32,942 bases of DNA. Origin: an uncultured Odoribacter sp. (GTDB taxonomy: Bacteria; Bacteroidota; Bacteroidia; Bacteroidales; Marinifilaceae). Location of the stretch: positions 1 through 32,942 of the forward strand of contig CAJJNP010000012.1 of assembly GCA_905193145.1 (NCBI GenBank), given 5' to 3'. The notes beneath the pieces are model-generated. The model had not been told where the DNA came from. It saw only the letters and a list, made by a program, of their open reading frames with translations, and made no database searches. The position numbers and the translations under genes were made by a program. This document shows, piece by piece, positions 9,837-17,926 of this stretch. Every line of letters starts with the position of its first letter. Position 1 is the stretch's first letter.

Positions 9837-10607
9837 ATGATTAAGAAATGGATAATAGCATGGGCAAGTTTTTGTTTTTTGCTCAATATTGGATGCTCTG
9901 ATGGTTTGGACTCATTTTATGGGGAGCGTGATTGTGTGTATTTTCAGAATTTTATATACAATCAGGCTGGAGATAAAGTAGATTTTGATTCGATTGTCTA
10001 TTCTTTCGGAAAGAAGATGCCTGAAGTGACGGTTGATACGGTGAGGTTGGTGGTATGCTATACAGGCAGGTTGTCTGACAGAGACAGGACGTATAGAGTG
10101 GTGGTGGCTGATACTGGAGTTGTGAAGAAAGGAAAGACAACACTGGAAGCCGGAAAGGATTATGAAGTGATTGCTGAGAAACAGGTGATGCGTGCTGGGT
10201 GTTGGACTGATACGGTAGAGATTGTGTTGCACCGTGATTATTTGGATGCCAGCCATGTGAAAAAATTATCTAAACGGCTTATTCTGAAATTAGAGGAGTC
10301 TGAAGATTTTGGAGTGGGAAATGTGGAAAGCAGTGAGTTGAAACTGGTGGCAAACAATTACTTGGCAGAGCCGGTATGGTGGAAGCAGATGGAGAGTTCA
10401 TTGTATTATTATCATCCGATTAAATGGCAGGTGCTGATATCTTTTGCTTCAGAATTTGAAATAGAGGATAATTCCATGCCGATAAATATTTTTATGATTC
10501 AACAGAAATATGCTCCGGCTTTGGAGGCTTGGCTGAATGCCAATAAACCGATAGACAAGGAAACCAATCAGTATGTGCTGATGCGTGAGATGGTGCCGGT
10601 CGAATAA
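9837..10607 (+). CDS. DUF4843-type lipoprotein
   Basis: A 256-residue protein with a lipoprotein signal ending at Cys20 (LLNIGC). The segment after it (SFYGERDCVYFQNF, then VDFDSIVYSFGKK) resembles DUF4843 proteins, a Bacteroidota family of about 220-260 residues regularly encoded after susD and before a PKD-like lipoprotein. The body looks beta-rich, as in Ig-like domains. It probably belongs to the outer-membrane uptake complex, perhaps as a surface accessory binding protein, but no biochemical role is established as far as I know. It begins 15 bases after susD. Confidence 0.82.
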   Translation: MIKKWIIAWASFCFLLNIGCSDGLDSFYGERDCVYFQNFIYNQAGDKVDFDSIVYSFGKKMPEVTVDTVRLVVCYTGRLSDRDRTYRVVVADTGVVKKGKTTLEAGKDYEVIAEKQVMRAGCWTDTVEIVLHRDYLDASHVKKLSKRLILKLEESEDFGVGNVESSELKLVANNYLAEPVWWKQMESSLYYYHPIKWQVLISFASEFEIEDNSMPINIFMIQQKYAPALEAWLNANKPIDKETNQYVLMREMVPVE

Positions 10608-10623
10608 AATGTGTATTGATAAA

Positions 10624-12285
10624 ATGAATGTTATGAAAAAGATATTTTTATTGTTATGCTTGTCGTCTATTCTATGGATATCCTGTTACGACGATAAAGG
10701 TAATTATGATTATCATGAAATCAATGAAATAGAAGGAGTGACAGATGGTCTGGATTCTGTCATTTATATCCGTCAGTTTGATACGTTGAGATGTACTCCG
10801 ACATTTGCCGGTACTTTCTATAGCGATCCGGAAGCTTACAGTTACGCGTGGGAGATAGAGAAGAAGGTTGTGAGTACGGAGTTGTCATTGGTCTATCCGG
10901 TTACTTTGTCGTATGGAGATAAGAACTGCCGGCTGATTATTACGGATAAAGAACAGGGAAATCAGTATATTTTTCCTTTCCGCCTGATTGTGTCCGGCGA
11001 ACGGGCCGGAGATATGATTCTGGTGTTGAGTAATTTTGGAGGGAAGGCAGAACTCTCCTATAAAGGATTGGTTCCGGATACATTGCCTTTTGTCGTTAAT
11101 TTTTATGAGCGTTCTACCGGTTTGGAGCTGGGAGGGAAAGGACAAAGGCTATATCGGAATTATTTGCCGGTAGAGGCATATTCCGGTTTGATGGTTGGTG
11201 TCGACGAAGGGGTAAAATCGCTTGCAGATACCACGTTGGAAGACATAGGAGGCAATACCTATTTGGATGAGAATTTCTGGAAACGTCAGATTCTTTATCC
11301 TGAGCCATCAGTACCGGATTTTTCTCCTGAGTATATTTGGCAGGGAATTCATGATTGGGCTTTTATTTTTGGCAGCCCTCAGGGAAGAGGTAACAAAAAT
11401 GTGCTGATTTCGGATGGCATGTTGTATTCTTTTACAATTACCAAGAGTGGTCAGTATTATTTGGTGCGTTCGGGTTTGTTGAATATTAAGAGCTTGTATG
11501 GAGGGAAATTGTCTCCGATGTATTTCCCGGTAAGTGCAGTGGCTGCAGCAGGAGACTTTTTTATAACGACTTTGGCCTATAATTATTCTGATTATGGAGT
11601 GGTGTTTGACGAAACCGAGGGACGTTTCCTTTTGGTATCTAATTTGGGTAGTTCAATGGTAGAGATTCCGGAAACGAAGATACCTGCTTATGAGGGGTAT
11701 CGTCTGATTTTTGGTTCGCATACGAATCTACCTAATGTATGTGTGGCTATCTTGGCTAAAGGCGATGACGTGAAGGCTCTGGAATTGCAGCTGCCGGAAA
11801 ATGTGAATGATGATACGGAGTGTAAGGTTTTGGCTGCAATGGATATGCCTATTGAAGCAATGAACGGAAGAAGCGATTTTTATCAATATAAATCAATCGA
11901 ATATATGATGGTGTCTTCCGGGAAACAGCTATTGGCCGGCAATATCCGGGAGTGGGAAAACGGTACCGCTCCGAAACCGGTGTTTTCGTTGGATGACTTA
12001 GGGTATGGAGAGGCTGAAATCACTTGCTTTGAAATGTCGCGTTCGGAGAAGAGTATTATTTTAGGAGTTTCCCGATATGGAGAAGATCACGCGGGGAAAG
12101 GAGAAGAATTGAAGGGAGATGTAATTGTATTGGATGCTGAGACTTATGCCGTGAAGAAAGACAGTAAAGGCAGGGATATGATTTATAAAGGAGTGTGTGG
12201 TTATCCCGTAGATATAATGGTGAAGTGGCAGGAGTGGTATCGGGATGGAAAGAATCATAATAATCAATTGATGGACTCTTTGTAA
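10624..12285 (+). CDS. PKD-like family lipoprotein
   Basis: A protein of about 553 residues, or 550 if the ATG at 10633 is used; the latter gives the classic MKKIFLLL signal peptide start. A lipobox-like WISC precedes CYDDKGNYDYHEINEI, which strongly resembles the start of the Bacteroidota PKD-like lipoprotein family found after DUF4843 genes. The first 120 or so residues would form a PKD/Ig-like beta domain (YSYAWEIEKKVVSTELSLVY); the remainder resembles a repeated beta-sheet fold, possibly propeller-like. An open frame reaches back to 10585 inside the previous gene, but that start would precede the signal peptide and is rejected. The likely role is a surface accessory protein of the SusCD complex; ligand unknown. 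Confidence 0.82.
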   Translation: MNVMKKIFLLLCLSSILWISCYDDKGNYDYHEINEIEGVTDGLDSVIYIRQFDTLRCTPTFAGTFYSDPEAYSYAWEIEKKVVSTELSLVYPVTLSYGDKNCRLIITDKEQGNQYIFPFRLIVSGERAGDMILVLSNFGGKAELSYKGLVPDTLPFVVNFYERSTGLELGGKGQRLYRNYLPVEAYSGLMVGVDEGVKSLADTTLEDIGGNTYLDENFWKRQILYPEPSVPDFSPEYIWQGIHDWAFIFGSPQGRGNKNVLISDGMLYSFTITKSGQYYLVRSGLLNIKSLYGGKLSPMYFPVSAVAAAGDFFITTLAYNYSDYGVVFDETEGRFLLVSNLGSSMVEIPETKIPAYEGYRLIFGSHTNLPNVCVAILAKGDDVKALELQLPENVNDDTECKVLAAMDMPIEAMNGRSDFYQYKSIEYMMVSSGKQLLAGNIREWENGTAPKPVFSLDDLGYGEAEITCFEMSRSEKSIILGVSRYGEDHAGKGEELKGDVIVLDAETYAVKKDSKGRDMIYKGVCGYPVDIMVKWQEWYRDGKNHNNQLMDSL

Positions 12286-13397
12286 TGAGATTTTTTTATA
12301 CATTATTTTTGTTAGTTGGATGGTTTTGCCCGAATTGTTTCGGGCAAAACTTTTCTATTGTCTTTCAACAAGACGGTTGGGAAAATGTCTTGAAACGTGC
12401 CGTGAATGAACGGAAACAGGTGTTTTTGGATTGCTATACTGCCTGGTGTGGGCCTTGTAAGATTTTGGAGAAAACTGTTTTTACACAAGATTCTGTAGCG
12501 ATGTTTTTCAACCGGAATTTTGTTTGTGTAAAAATAGATATGGAAAAAGAAGGAAAGGAATTAGCCAGAAAGTTTCAGATACAGGCATTCCCGACTTTAT
12601 TGTTTATAGATCCGGAAACAGAGGAGGTGAATCATCGGCTTGTGGGTGCCGGAGATGCTGCATGGCTGATTGAAGGTGGCAAGAAAGCTTTAGAAGGACT
12701 CAATAGTTTAGGTGTATTGACCAAACGGTTTGCGAAAGGAGAAAGAAAACCGGAATTTATGCGGGATTACTTGAATGCTCTTGCTGACGCCGGAATGCGT
12801 GTGCAAAGAGACCGTGTTATGGAATGTTGGTTTCGGGGATTGAATGATGAGGAATTGCTGACTCCTTTGTGCTGGAGTTGTATAGAAAGGCATATTGATG
12901 CACAAACAGTGCCTTCAAATTATTGTTTTATGCGTTTCCTAGGATTATATAAAGAGTATTATCGTATTGCGGAAAAACGGATGGTGGATTTAAGAATCAG
13001 TGTTGTTATACAAAACAGAATTGCAAAATATACCCGTTGGAAAGCAGAGCAGGGAAATTTGTTTGATGAAGAAGGACGTCAGCAATTGATGGAGGATTTA
13101 CAAAAGATGGATTATGAGAAGGTGTCGAGTTGGCAAGCACAATTATCGACGGCTGAATATGTAGGAAAGCAAGATTTTAAAGGATTGTTGTTGCACATGA
13201 AAAAAATATTGAAGGAAGGTGTTTTGAAAGAAGGGGAGGAAGGGTACTATTTAGCACTTTTTTTGCCTTATTTGGCGGCTAGTAAGGAGCGTTCAGTTAT
13301 TGAGGAAGCTCTTGAATGGATGGAGGAGTGGAGTGTGAAATATCCAGCAGATCCAATGATTGAGAGTTTGAAAAAGCAGTTAATAACAGCATTATAA
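12285..13397 (+). CDS. Exported thioredoxin-fold protein (CGPC motif) with long C-terminal region
   Basis: A 370-residue protein with a signal peptide (1 to about 20, ending near CFGQN). The thioredoxin domain covers about 25-140, with redox motif Trp54-Cys55-Gly56-Pro57-Cys58 and the cis-proline region QAFPTLLFID. It should act in the periplasm as a disulfide reductase or isomerase. The remaining 230 residues are helical and match nothing I recognise. Its start overlaps the stop of the preceding gene by one base (TAATG), implying translational coupling with the uptake operon. Similar thioredoxin-like genes recur at the end of SusCD-DUF4843-PKD loci. A second CxxC (Cys15, Cys18) lies in the signal peptide and is probably removed. 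Confidence 0.88.
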   Translation: MRFFYTLFLLVGWFCPNCFGQNFSIVFQQDGWENVLKRAVNERKQVFLDCYTAWCGPCKILEKTVFTQDSVAMFFNRNFVCVKIDMEKEGKELARKFQIQAFPTLLFIDPETEEVNHRLVGAGDAAWLIEGGKKALEGLNSLGVLTKRFAKGERKPEFMRDYLNALADAGMRVQRDRVMECWFRGLNDEELLTPLCWSCIERHIDAQTVPSNYCFMRFLGLYKEYYRIAEKRMVDLRISVVIQNRIAKYTRWKAEQGNLFDEEGRQQLMEDLQKMDYEKVSSWQAQLSTAEYVGKQDFKGLLLHMKKILKEGVLKEGEEGYYLALFLPYLAASKERSVIEEALEWMEEWSVKYPADPMIESLKKQLITAL

Positions 13398-13424
13398 TCG
13401 ATTCTTGATATATAATGTATGGAG

Positions 13425-13462
13425 ATGCGGAATTTCCAAACGAAAGGGATTCCGCATTTTTT
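13425..13462 (+). terminator. Intrinsic terminator ending the SusCD operon
   Basis: A 9-bp perfect stem (ATGCGGAAT at 13425-13433 with ATTCCGCAT at 13449-13457), extended by inner C-G pairs and followed by six T. It lies 27 bases after the thioredoxin-fold gene. Confidence 0.9.
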
Positions 13463-13532
13463 ATGTGCTAAAGTGAAAATTAATTAGACTGATTCTATAT
13501 TGAATATATAGAGAATTTTTTCAGTATAAAGG

Positions 13533-13564
13533 CTTGCAAGTGGGGTTGTTTGTTTATAAATTTG
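13533..13564 (+). promoter_or_regulatory. Putative promoter of the lysine fermentation operon
   Basis: TAAATTTG at 13557-13564 fits the Bacteroidota -7 consensus TAnnTTTG, with CTTG (near match to TTTG) at 13533-13536 and a 20-base spacer. Transcription would begin near 13570, leaving a leader of about 40 bases before atoD. I saw no cobalamin or lysine riboswitch in the leader. Confidence 0.6.
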
Positions 13565-13610
13565 ACAAACAGAATTGAATATGTTTAATTTTAAACAAAA
13601 CCATATACTT

Positions 13611-14258
13611 ATGAAGAAGCTTATTTCAGTAGAAGAGGCAGTTGCAAAGGTTACTGATGGGATGACGGTTATGATTGGCGGATTCCTTGCGAACGGTACA
13701 CCTAACGCAATCGTTGACGCTTTGGCAAAATCAGGAGTGAAGAATTTGACCTTGATCGTAAACGATACCGCTTTCCCGGACAAAGGATGCGGGCAGTTGA
13801 TTGCCAATAAACAAGTGAAAAAGGTGATTGTGTCGCATATCGGAACAAATCCTTGTACCAGTGAACAGATGAATAGCGGGGAACTGGAAATTGAATTTTG
13901 TCCGCAAGGAACTTTGGCAGAACGCGTGCGTGCAGGCGGTGCAGGTCTGGGCGGTGTTTTGACCCCGACAGGTATAGGAACATTGGTTGCTGAAGGAAAA
14001 CAGATTCTGAATATTGACGGTAAGGATTATCTGTTGGAAAAACCATTGCGTGCTGATGTTGCATTGGTGGGCGCAAGTGTAGGTGATGATGCCGGAAATT
14101 TGGTGTATAAAGGAACAACACAGAATTTCAATCCGCTGATGGCAACTGCTGCCGACCTGGTGATTGCTGAAGTGCAGGAATTGGTGGAAAAAGGTGAGCT
14201 TTATCCTGAGTTGGTGAGAACTCCGGGTATTTTCGTGGATTATATTGTGAAAGCTTGA
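13611..14258 (+). CDS. atoD: Acyl-CoA:acetoacetate CoA-transferase, subunit A
   Basis: A 215-residue subunit of a class I CoA-transferase (AtoD/ScoA type), with the N-terminal MKKLISVEEAVAKVTDGM and the glycine-rich IGGFLANGTP near residues 24-33. With the second subunit encoded at 22777 it should move CoA from butyryl-CoA to acetoacetate, the closing step of lysine fermentation. The ATG at 13611 is chosen because homologues start at this MKKL; upstream in-frame codons (TTG 13575, ATG 13581) would add an atypical extension lying largely in the leader. It is the first gene of the operon, 8.5 kb from its partner subunit. Substrate assignment rests on context. Confidence 0.92.
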   Translation: MKKLISVEEAVAKVTDGMTVMIGGFLANGTPNAIVDALAKSGVKNLTLIVNDTAFPDKGCGQLIANKQVKKVIVSHIGTNPCTSEQMNSGELEIEFCPQGTLAERVRAGGAGLGGVLTPTGIGTLVAEGKQILNIDGKDYLLEKPLRADVALVGASVGDDAGNLVYKGTTQNFNPLMATAADLVIAEVQELVEKGELYPELVRTPGIFVDYIVKA

Positions 14259-14285
14259 TTGTAAAACTGAAAAATTTAGCTAATA

Positions 14286-14669
14286 ATGGAAAAGTCAATG
14301 ATAAGATTAAGAATGAGCGCAAAAGATGCTCATTATGGCGGAAATTTGGTGGATGGTGCACACATGGTACATTTGTTCGGAGATGTGGCAACAGAGCTGT
14401 TGATTATGCACGACGGTGACGAAGGGCTGTTTGTGGCATACGATAATGTTGAGTTTTTGGCTCCGGTGTATGCCGGCGATTATATCGAGGCAGTCGGTGA
14501 AATCGTGAAGGTGGGTAATACTTCCCGTAAGATGGTATTTGAGGCCCGTAAAGTGGTGGCTGCCCGTCCGGATATCTCTGCTTCTGCTGCAGATGTGTTG
14601 GCTGAGCCTATTGTGGTATGCCGTGCAAGCGGAACTTGTGTTGTTAAGAAAGAGGATCAAAGAAAATAA
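14286..14669 (+). CDS. kal: 3-aminobutyryl-CoA ammonia-lyase
   Basis: A 127-residue hotdog-fold protein that removes ammonia from L-3-aminobutyryl-CoA to give crotonyl-CoA. The sequence ([24 protein letters not shown] near residues 10-33 and [18 protein letters not shown] near 52-69) and its length fit the Kal family defined in lysine fermenters. The order kal-kce-kdd around it makes the call firm. ATG at 14298 is an alternative start four codons in. No membrane segment or signal peptide is present; the enzyme is cytosolic. Confidence 0.93.
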   Translation: MEKSMIRLRMSAKDAHYGGNLVDGAHMVHLFGDVATELLIMHDGDEGLFVAYDNVEFLAPVYAGDYIEAVGEIVKVGNTSRKMVFEARKVVAARPDISASAADVLAEPIVVCRASGTCVVKKEDQRK

Positions 14670-14678
14670 TTGCAGGAT

Positions 14679-15500
14679 ATGGAGAAGTTGATTATTACAG
14701 CTGCCATTTGTGGCGCAGAGGTGACAAAGGAACAGAATCCTGCAGTGCCTTATACTGTTGAGGAAATTGTCAGAGAGGCTAAATCGGCTGTAGATGCCGG
14801 TGCTGCTATCGTGCATTTGCATGTGCGTGAGGATGACGGTACGCCTACTCAGAGCAAGGCTCGTTTTAAAGAGTGTATCGATGCCATTTATAAAGTGTGC
14901 CCGGATGTGATTATCATCCCTTCTACCGGTGGCGCTGTGGGTATGACTGCGGAAGAACGTCTGCAGCCAACTGAATTGTTCCCGGAGATGGCAACCCTTG
15001 ATTGCGGTACTTGTAACTTCGGCGATGATGTATTTGAGAATACAATGCCTATGATGCGTGCTTTCGGTAAGAGGATGTTGGAAAATAATATCAAGCCGGA
15101 GTATGAGTGTTTTGAAATGGGACATTTGGATACGGTTTTGAATATGGCTAAGAAAGGTCAGGTTCCAGGTGCTCCGATGCAGTTTAATTTTGTATTGGGT
15201 GTTCCCGGATGTACTCCGGCAACCGTTCAGAATCTGAGCTGGCTGGTGAATGCAATTCCGGCAGGTTCTACCTGGACTGCTACCGGTATCGGACGTCATG
15301 CCTTTTCATTGGCAGCAGCAGCCATTGTGATGGGTGGTAATGTGAGAGTGGGATTTGAAGATAATCTTTACCTGGAAAGAGGTGTGTTGGCAAAATCCAA
15401 TGGAGAACTGGTGGCTAAAGTGGTGCGTCTGGCTAAAGAGTTGGGACGCGAAGTGGCTACTTCGGCAGAGGCAAGAGAAATTTTGAATTTGAAAAAATAA
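14679..15500 (+). CDS. kce: 3-keto-5-aminohexanoate cleavage enzyme
   Basis: A 273-residue TIM-barrel enzyme that condenses 5-amino-3-oxohexanoate with acetyl-CoA, giving L-3-aminobutyryl-CoA and acetoacetate. Using the ATG at 14679 (preceded by an AGGA), the zinc-binding histidines fall at His46 and His48 (VHLHVR), as in the characterised Kce enzyme, and a conserved acidic ligand appears in VGFED at Glu227. An upstream TTG at 14670 would add three residues and break this numbering, so I reject it. The gene follows kal by nine bases. Confidence 0.94.
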   Translation: MEKLIITAAICGAEVTKEQNPAVPYTVEEIVREAKSAVDAGAAIVHLHVREDDGTPTQSKARFKECIDAIYKVCPDVIIIPSTGGAVGMTAEERLQPTELFPEMATLDCGTCNFGDDVFENTMPMMRAFGKRMLENNIKPEYECFEMGHLDTVLNMAKKGQVPGAPMQFNFVLGVPGCTPATVQNLSWLVNAIPAGSTWTATGIGRHAFSLAAAAIVMGGNVRVGFEDNLYLERGVLAKSNGELVAKVVRLAKELGREVATSAEAREILNLKK

Positions 15501-15529
15501 TAGCATATTAATCTTTAATTTACAGAACG

Positions 15530-16570
15530 ATGAAAAAAGGAAATAAATACGGAACACATAGAGTAATTTCTCCGGTAGGTGTATTGCCACAGCCAGCTGA
15601 TAAGTTGGACAACAATATGGATGAAATCTATGACAATGAAATTTTGATTGATGTTCAGACTTTGAATATTGACTCAGCCAGCTTCACTCAGATTGAAGAA
15701 CAGGCAGGGGGCGATAAAGCTAAGATTGCTGAAATCATGATGGGTATCGTTGAAAAACAGGGTAAACACAGAAATCCGGTGACCGGTTCAGGCGGTATGT
15801 TGTTGGGTACTGTTGAGAAAATCGGTGATGCTCTGGTAGGCAAGACTGATTTGAAAGTGGGTGATAAGATCGCTACTCTGGTTTCTTTGTCTTTGACTCC
15901 GTTGCGTATTGACAAAATTAAAGAAATCCGTCCGGATGTAGACCAGGTGGATATCGATGGTAAAGCTATTTTGTTTGAAAGCGGCATTTATGCCAAGATA
16001 CCTTCAGACCTGCCTGAAAAATTGGCTTTGTCTGCATTGGACGTAGCTGGTGCTCCTGCACAGACTGCAAAATTGGTGAAACCGGGCGATACTGTATTGA
16101 TTATCGGTGCCGGCGGTAAATCAGGTATGTTGTGTTGCTATGAGGCTAAAAAACGCGCAGGTGTTACCGGTAAGGTAATCGGTTTGTGCCATAGCCAAAG
16201 AAGTACCGAGCGTATGCAGAAGTTAGGTTTCTGTGACTATGTGTTCTCTGCTGACGCTACTCAGCCAGTGCCTGTTATGGAGAAGATTGCTGAGCTGACT
16301 AATGGCGAAATGTGTGATATCACTATCAATAACGTAAATATTACCGATACTGAAATGACCAGTATCCTTTGTACTAAGAATACCGGTATCGTTTATTTCT
16401 TCTCTATGGCAACCAGCTTTACTAAAGCTGCATTGGGCGCAGAAGGTGTCGGTAGTGATGTGACTATGATCGTAGGAAACGGTTATACTAAAGGACATGC
16501 AGAAATTACTCTGCAGGAATTGCGTGAGAATGAAGAATTGAGAAAAATATTTACTGATTTGTACGCTTAA
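15530..16570 (+). CDS. kdd: L-erythro-3,5-diaminohexanoate dehydrogenase
   Basis: A 346-residue NAD(P)-dependent dehydrogenase that oxidises 3,5-diaminohexanoate to 5-amino-3-oxohexanoate with release of ammonia. A Rossmann nucleotide-binding signature VLIIGAGGKSGM lies near residues 187-198. The N-terminal KYGTHRVISPVGVLPQPADK and the length match Kdd from lysine-fermenting Fusobacterium and Clostridia. It sits between kce and kamA, the expected context. The gap to kamA contains a strong RNA hairpin described separately. Confidence 0.94.
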   Translation: MKKGNKYGTHRVISPVGVLPQPADKLDNNMDEIYDNEILIDVQTLNIDSASFTQIEEQAGGDKAKIAEIMMGIVEKQGKHRNPVTGSGGMLLGTVEKIGDALVGKTDLKVGDKIATLVSLSLTPLRIDKIKEIRPDVDQVDIDGKAILFESGIYAKIPSDLPEKLALSALDVAGAPAQTAKLVKPGDTVLIIGAGGKSGMLCCYEAKKRAGVTGKVIGLCHSQRSTERMQKLGFCDYVFSADATQPVPVMEKIAELTNGEMCDITINNVNITDTEMTSILCTKNTGIVYFFSMATSFTKAALGAEGVGSDVTMIVGNGYTKGHAEITLQELRENEELRKIFTDLYA

Positions 16571-16571
16571 T

Positions 16572-16617
16572 TAATGTGATGGAGGGGCTGTCGTCACAGA
16601 TAGCCGCTTCCACATTA
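16572..16617 (+). other. Strong RNA hairpin between kdd and kamA
   Basis: Arms TGGAGGGGCTGTC (16580-16592) and GATAGCCGCTTCCA (16599-16612) enclose a 6-base loop and pair over about 13 positions with one G-G mismatch and G-U pairs. An outer TAATG/CATTA helix (16572-16576 with 16613-16617) extends it. It starts two bases after the kdd stop and ends 14 bases before the kamA ATG. No T-run follows, so it is not an ordinary terminator; RNA processing, 3' protection or control of kamA translation are options. Confidence 0.7.
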
Positions 16618-16631
16618 GTAAATTTAAAGTT

Positions 16632-17876
16632 ATGGCAAGCAGAAGGAAGGAATTTTTCCCCGAAGTAACAGATGAACAATGGAACGATTGGCACTGGCAA
16701 GTGCAGAATCGTATCGAGACGTTAGAAGAATTACAGAAATATATTAAACTGACCGATGAAGAGGCAGAAGGTGTGCGCGAGTCTCTGAAAACTTTGCGTA
16801 TGGCTATCACTCCGTATTATTTGAGTCTGATTAATCCGGATGATCCTTATTGTCCGATTCGCCGTCAGTCAGTACCGACTATCGAAGAGTTGCACCGTTC
16901 TCCGGCAGACTTGGAAGACCCTCTGCACGAGGATAGTGATTCTCCAGTTCCGGGATTGACGCACCGTTATCCGGACCGGGTGTTGTTTTTGATTACCGAC
17001 ATGTGTTCGATGTATTGCCGTCACTGTACCCGCCGTCGCTTTGCCGGCCATCGTGACTGTGCAACTCCGAAAGAACAGATTGACAAGTGTATCGAATATA
17101 TTGAGAAGACTCCACAGGTGCGTGATGTGTTATTGTCCGGTGGAGATGCTTTGTTGGTGAGCGATGAACGTCTGGAGTATATTATCAAACGTTTGAGAGC
17201 TATCCCTCATGTGGAGATTATCCGTATCGGTTCCCGTACTCCGGTGGTGTGTCCGCAGCGTATTACTCCTGAGTTGGTGAATATGTTGAAAAAGTATCAT
17301 CCGATTTGGTTGAATACTCATTTTAACCATCCGAATGAAATTACAGAGGAGTCGGCTGCTGCTTGTGCTCGTTTGGCAGATGCAGGTATCCCGTTGGGTA
17401 ATCAGTCTGTTTTGTTACGTGGTGTAAACGATTGCACACATGTGATGATGAAGTTGGTTCACGGTTTGGTGAAGATCCGTGTACGTCCGTATTATATTTA
17501 TGTCTGCGACTTGTCTATGGGTATCGGTCATTTCCGTACACCGGTGTCTAAAGGTATTGAGATTATGGAGAGTCTGCGTGGGCATACTTCCGGATATGCA
17601 GTGCCTACTTTTGTGGTGGATGCTCCGGGCGGTGGCGGTAAGATTCCCGTGATGCCGACTTATATGATTTCACAAGGACCGAACAGGGTGGTGTTGCGTA
17701 ACTTTGAGGGAGTCGTGACAACCTATACCGAGCCGACAGATTATAAGGATGAATGTCACTGTGAAGAGTGTGAAAAACGGCGTAAGACAGAGGGCGTAGC
17801 CGAATTGTTGAATGGAGACCGTTTGTCTTTGGAGCCAGCTGACTTGGATCGCAAGAAACGTAATTTGAAGAAATAA
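16632..17876 (+). CDS. kamA: L-lysine 2,3-aminomutase (radical SAM, PLP)
   Basis: A 414-residue radical SAM enzyme that converts L-lysine to L-beta-lysine, the first step of the pathway. All landmarks fall exactly at the numbering of the clostridial enzyme: iron-sulfur cysteines Cys125, Cys129, Cys132 (CSMYCRHC); PLP lysine Lys337 (PGGGGK); substrate-binding Asp293 and Asp330; and zinc ligands Cys268, Cys375, Cys377, Cys380. This argues for true lysine specificity rather than the EpmB-type or glutamate/arginine 2,3-aminomutase relatives. It is cytosolic and oxygen sensitive. The gene is framed by unusual hairpins on both sides. Confidence 0.97.
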   Translation: MASRRKEFFPEVTDEQWNDWHWQVQNRIETLEELQKYIKLTDEEAEGVRESLKTLRMAITPYYLSLINPDDPYCPIRRQSVPTIEELHRSPADLEDPLHEDSDSPVPGLTHRYPDRVLFLITDMCSMYCRHCTRRRFAGHRDCATPKEQIDKCIEYIEKTPQVRDVLLSGGDALLVSDERLEYIIKRLRAIPHVEIIRIGSRTPVVCPQRITPELVNMLKKYHPIWLNTHFNHPNEITEESAAACARLADAGIPLGNQSVLLRGVNDCTHVMMKLVHGLVKIRVRPYYIYVCDLSMGIGHFRTPVSKGIEIMESLRGHTSGYAVPTFVVDAPGGGGKIPVMPTYMISQGPNRVVLRNFEGVVTTYTEPTDYKDECHCEECEKRRKTEGVAELLNGDRLSLEPADLDRKKRNLKK

Positions 17877-17882
17877 ATGATA

Positions 17883-17925
17883 TGCCGATAAGCCAGCCTG
17901 CTGATTGCGGGCTGGCATGTCGGTA
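17883..17925 (+). other. Strong RNA hairpin between kamA and kamB
   Basis: TGCCGATA (17883-17890) pairs with TGTCGGTA (17918-17925), using G-U pairs, and GCCAGCC (17892-17898) pairs perfectly with GGCTGGC (17910-17916); an A-A mismatch joins the two helices around an 11-base loop. It begins six bases after the kamA stop and ends directly before the first possible kamB start. There is no T-tract, so it is not a standard terminator. Confidence 0.72.
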
Positions 17926-17926
17926 A

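Noticed and set aside
10585..10623. Upstream start for the PKD-like lipoprotein gene overlapping the DUF4843 gene
   Set aside because: It would put 13 or more residues before a proper lipoprotein signal peptide; the ATGs at 10624 or 10633 are far better.
12327..12350. Extra CxxC (Cys15, Cys18) in the thioredoxin-fold protein as a second redox site
   Set aside because: It falls inside the predicted signal peptide before the cleavage region and is most likely removed on export.
13398..13610. Possible cobalamin or lysine riboswitch upstream of the B12-dependent lysine operon
   Set aside because: The gap holds a terminator and a promoter-like sequence. The leader of about 40 bases is too short and shows no B12-box-like or lysine-aptamer structure.
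14307..15299. A long open frame of about 330 codons on the minus strand
   Set aside because: It lies opposite kal and kce, whose products match known enzymes residue by residue. Its translation looks like an antisense frame, with no domain and no plausible start context.
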